Source: an uncultured Myxococcales bacterium
Lineage (GTDB): Bacteria > Myxococcota_A > Bradymonadia > UBA7976 > VGTA01
Reading direction: 5' to 3'
Length of the DNA: 64,000 nucleotides
NCBI GenBank assembly: GCA_937146725.1
Contig: CAKZRU010000097.1
Location: 1-64,000 of the forward strand
Shown here: one piece after another, positions 62,208 to 64,000 of the stretch
How positions within the stretch are numbered: position 1 is the first letter of the stretch
How the letters are laid out: each line of letters opens with the position of its first letter
Notes under the pieces: generated by a model
The model's input: only the letters and a program-made list of their open reading frames with translations
Databases searched by the model: none
What the model was told of the DNA's origin: nothing
Program-made: the position numbers and the translations under genes

Positions 62208-62531
62208 ATGATTAGCTTAACTGAAAATGCGGCAAAAAAAGTACAGGTCATGCTCGAGTCAAGAGAGCAAGAAACCGTTGGCTTGAGAGTTGGTGTACGT
62301 GGTGGTGGCTGTAGTGGTTTCTCTTATTTTTTAGAGTTTGCTGATAGTAAGTCCGATAGTGACCGTGAACTAGACTCTCATGGGGTCAAGTTGTTGGTTG
62401 ATCGTAAAAGTTACCTTTACCTCATGGGAACTGAAGTGGATTATGTAGACCGTCTAAGCGAGTCTGGGTTCAAGTTTAATAATCCAAATGCTAAGCGTAC
62501 TTGTGGGTGTGGTGAATCATTTAGCGTTTAA
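62208..62531 (+). CDS. IscA/ErpA-type iron-sulfur cluster carrier
   Basis: 107 aa A-type carrier that passes Fe-S clusters to apoproteins. The three conserved cysteines are present: Cys in 'GGGCSGFSYFLEF' and the pair in 'RTCGCGESF'. 'NAAKKVQVMLESR' and 'VDYVDRLSESGFKFNNPNA' are typical. ATG 62208 has AAGGAG 7 nt upstream; GTG 62205 is one codon earlier. Monocistronic by position. Confidence 0.94.
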   Translation: MISLTENAAKKVQVMLESREQETVGLRVGVRGGGCSGFSYFLEFADSKSDSDRELDSHGVKLLVDRKSYLYLMGTEVDYVDRLSESGFKFNNPNAKRTCGCGESFSV

Positions 62532-62537
62532 AGTCTA

Positions 62538-62586
62538 GTTAGATGCTAAATGCTAGATACTAAATACTAAACGCTAGATGCTAAAC
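62538..62586. repeat. Seven tandem 7-bp units (heptad DNA repeat)
   Basis: Seven consecutive heptamers of the form (g/a)(c/t)ta(a/g)a(t/c): gttagat, gctaaat, gctagat, actaaat, actaaac, gctagat, gctaaac. They begin 7 nt after the IscA-type stop and lie well before the next gene. Not in a coding frame. Confidence 0.85.
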
Positions 62587-62691
62587 TCGCTCTAGACTCT
62601 GATTAATCTCAATGATCTCTTGCATTGTTTAGGCCATAAGTGAATAAATGCTCATGAGTCAAAAAAGTTTGAGCGAGGTATCTAACCAATC

Positions 62692-63642
62692 ATGGACGAG
62701 CCACAAAAAGAGATTAACAAAAATACAGAGAACCATAGTGCAGACGATTGTCATGATCTATCTGAAAAGAGTGAACAAGATATAATCAAGTCCATTGAAC
62801 AGGATGGGTCTTTTGGTACTTGTTTACCTCAAGAAGACTCAAACTTGCCTCACGACGACCCAAACTTGCCACACGAAGAACTCAAGCAAGTTCAGTCTGA
62901 TGATCTGTTCTCTTTTCAAGATGAAACAAGTTTCATCTGTCCTGAATGCAAAGAGGACAGGTTGAGTTTGATCCAATGTATGTACTGTGGAGATCGCTTA
63001 GTTGATACAACAATGGTGACGCCTTATCAGCGCTTACTATTAAAGCCTTGCCCTCTGTATAATGACCAAGTTATTCAAGCAGCCAAAGAAAGATTATTAG
63101 TCATTTTTCACCCGCTCAAAGCCTCTCGTCTAAATGCTCATTGGTCGCTTAAGCAAAGGACATTGATTTGCAGAGATGCCAATACTTTACAGAAACTCTC
63201 TGGAAGTTTAATCACCTACACTAAGTATCTACAGATGCTTAAATCACGATTTGAGACTAAACTTGATACACTCGATCCTCATAAGCCACTTAAAGAGCTA
63301 CTAGACTCAAATCAATCCATATCTTGGGCAATAAATCAGTCAAAAACTCCTGAACATGCTGGATTTAACCCTGAATTATACTTGGTTCAATCCGCCTATG
63401 ATGAGCTTAAAGAGTATGATTCATATCAAGAACGAGAGCGTTTATTTAATCAAAGCATGCGTCTAATCCTTGATCAAGCAAGAAAGATTGCGAATCAGCT
63501 TTATCGTTATAATATGCTTGAGCCCACACTTGATCTTGATGCCTTGATGCCCAAGTTATTTCGCTTGCAACAGTTAGAGTCTTGGTTAGAGGGCCAGCGT
63601 CAGCAACTATCGCTAAAGGTTAAACATGATGTCGCCCTATAG
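62692..63642 (+). CDS. Zinc-ribbon-containing protein, function unknown
   Basis: 316 aa, cytoplasmic. An acidic N-terminal tail (about 1-80, including a small duplication SNLPHDDPNLPHEE) and one zinc ribbon at about 83-105 ('ICPECKEDRLSLIQCMYCGDRL', two C-x-x-C knuckles). The remainder (about 110-316) is helical. No family recognised. The next gene starts 17 nt before this stop, so translation is coupled. A weak site precedes ATG 62692. Confidence 0.72.
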   Translation: MDEPQKEINKNTENHSADDCHDLSEKSEQDIIKSIEQDGSFGTCLPQEDSNLPHDDPNLPHEELKQVQSDDLFSFQDETSFICPECKEDRLSLIQCMYCGDRLVDTTMVTPYQRLLLKPCPLYNDQVIQAAKERLLVIFHPLKASRLNAHWSLKQRTLICRDANTLQKLSGSLITYTKYLQMLKSRFETKLDTLDPHKPLKELLDSNQSISWAINQSKTPEHAGFNPELYLVQSAYDELKEYDSYQERERLFNQSMRLILDQARKIANQLYRYNMLEPTLDLDALMPKLFRLQQLESWLEGQRQQLSLKVKHDVAL

Positions 63643-64000
63643 TTCATCAAAACATCCAAAAAAAGAGAGTATCTGGAAAACAATTGACCTTGGGCAGCAT
63701 TCATTAAGATGGAGCGAGTTAGTACATACTAAACAGCAAGAAAGCCAAACTAATCAAATAGATCAAGTCACGCTCAATCACATTTTAACCTTAGATCGTT
63801 TAGCTCTGTGTGAGTTAGACTTGTTGCAATCAGCTTCTCATTTAAATCATTCAAGCTTAGGACGAACGCTGCGGTTTCCACAATGGACTCAAGTAGATCA
63901 ACTATCTTCCTCTCCATTTCTTGGTATGATTACTCGGAATGACACAGAAACAATGTTTGGTTTAAATGGTCCCAAAAGCGAACATAATCCACTCACTGCT
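63626..64000 (+). CDS. Unknown protein, N-terminal part (cut by window edge)
   Basis: Open frame from ATG ATG at 63626 to the window end (125 codons). AAAGGT lies 6 nt upstream of the first ATG. It begins 'MMSPYSSSKHPKKESIWKTI' and continues with a soluble, mixed sequence without membrane helices ('LGQHSLRWSELVHTK', 'LRFPQWTQVDQLSSS'). It overlaps the end of the zinc-ribbon gene by 17 nt in another frame. No family can be assigned from the visible part. Confidence 0.7.
   Translation, partial: MMSPYSSSKHPKKESIWKTIDLGQHSLRWSELVHTKQQESQTNQIDQVTLNHILTLDRLALCELDLLQSASHLNHSSLGRTLRFPQWTQVDQLSSSPFLGMITRNDTETMFGLNGPKSEHNPLTA

Noticed and set aside
1-64000. tRNA, rRNA, transposase, integrase or plasmid-type genes
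   Set aside because: Read for them across the window and found none; no target-site duplication or attachment site was seen.

Overview
The window looks like a chromosomal stretch from a low-GC (roughly 40%, by eye) diderm bacterium of the deltaproteobacterial/Myxococcota-Bradymonadota kind. The evidence is many lipoproteins and outer-membrane barrels, C-terminal Cys + membrane helix + basic tails resembling the MYXO-CTERM sorting signal, a Ser/Thr kinase with a PEGA domain, an FHA-domain sigma-54 activator, Cys-rich repeat lipoproteins, and extracytoplasmic proteins carrying long Ala-Gly-X-Glu tetrapeptide tracts. The taxonomic placement is an inference. I saw no tRNA, rRNA, insertion sequence, CRISPR array or integrase. 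The first gene (flagellin) and the last gene are cut by the window edges.

Layout. 1-6.8 kb: flagellin N-terminus, an acyltransferase-like/hydrolase pair, an EamA exporter, a Lys-rich lipoprotein and a repeat-bearing anchored surface protein. 7-16.5 kb: an RND (HAE3) exporter, TruA, a 577-residue protein that reads as an anchored protein fused to an outer-membrane barrel, two tandem paralogues of unknown function in AT-rich spacers, a secreted protein, and aspartate-semialdehyde dehydrogenase. 16.7-20.2 kb: a probably abundant Cys-rich lipoprotein with a structured 3' end, and a DUF2330-like anchored protein. 20-31 kb: a HAD phosphatase, barrel proteins, MenB (menaquinone synthesis), an ATE-like protein that lacks its metal-site cysteines, an Uup-type ABC-F ATPase and an FAD oxidoreductase. 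31-36 kb: a solute-binding-like lipoprotein, the PEGA Ser/Thr kinase, a second copy of the first hydrolase, and SohB. 37-40 kb: an M36-like metalloprotease lipoprotein translationally coupled to a separate propeptide-like protein. 40-48 kb: an acyl-CoA dehydrogenase homologue, an OB-fold-like lipoprotein, a 2OG-Fe(II) oxygenase-like protein, MTA phosphorylase with a PfkB kinase, and a Cache sensor without output domain overlapping a NamZ-like muramidase. 48-52.5 kb: a minus-strand signalling unit (hybrid kinase, FHA sigma-54 activator, CBM9-like secreted protein). 52.7-64 kb: a metallophosphoesterase, a repeat-rich acidic protein, a TPR lipoprotein, a double cNMP-binding protein, a GHMP kinase, a rhomboid protease, an IscA/ErpA-type protein and a zinc-ribbon protein coupled to a truncated gene.

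The strongest recurring theme is simple-sequence structure. At least six genes carry in-frame tandem repeats with a 12-bp (four-codon) or 24-bp period, and five of these encode A-G-x-x tracts in exported proteins, often next to the membrane anchor. Several intergenic regions carry tandem repeats of other periods (7, 11, 13, 19 and 20 bp). The other items most worth attention are the fused anchored-protein/barrel gene, the split propeptide-protease pair, and the tandem MKINLRKA paralogues.
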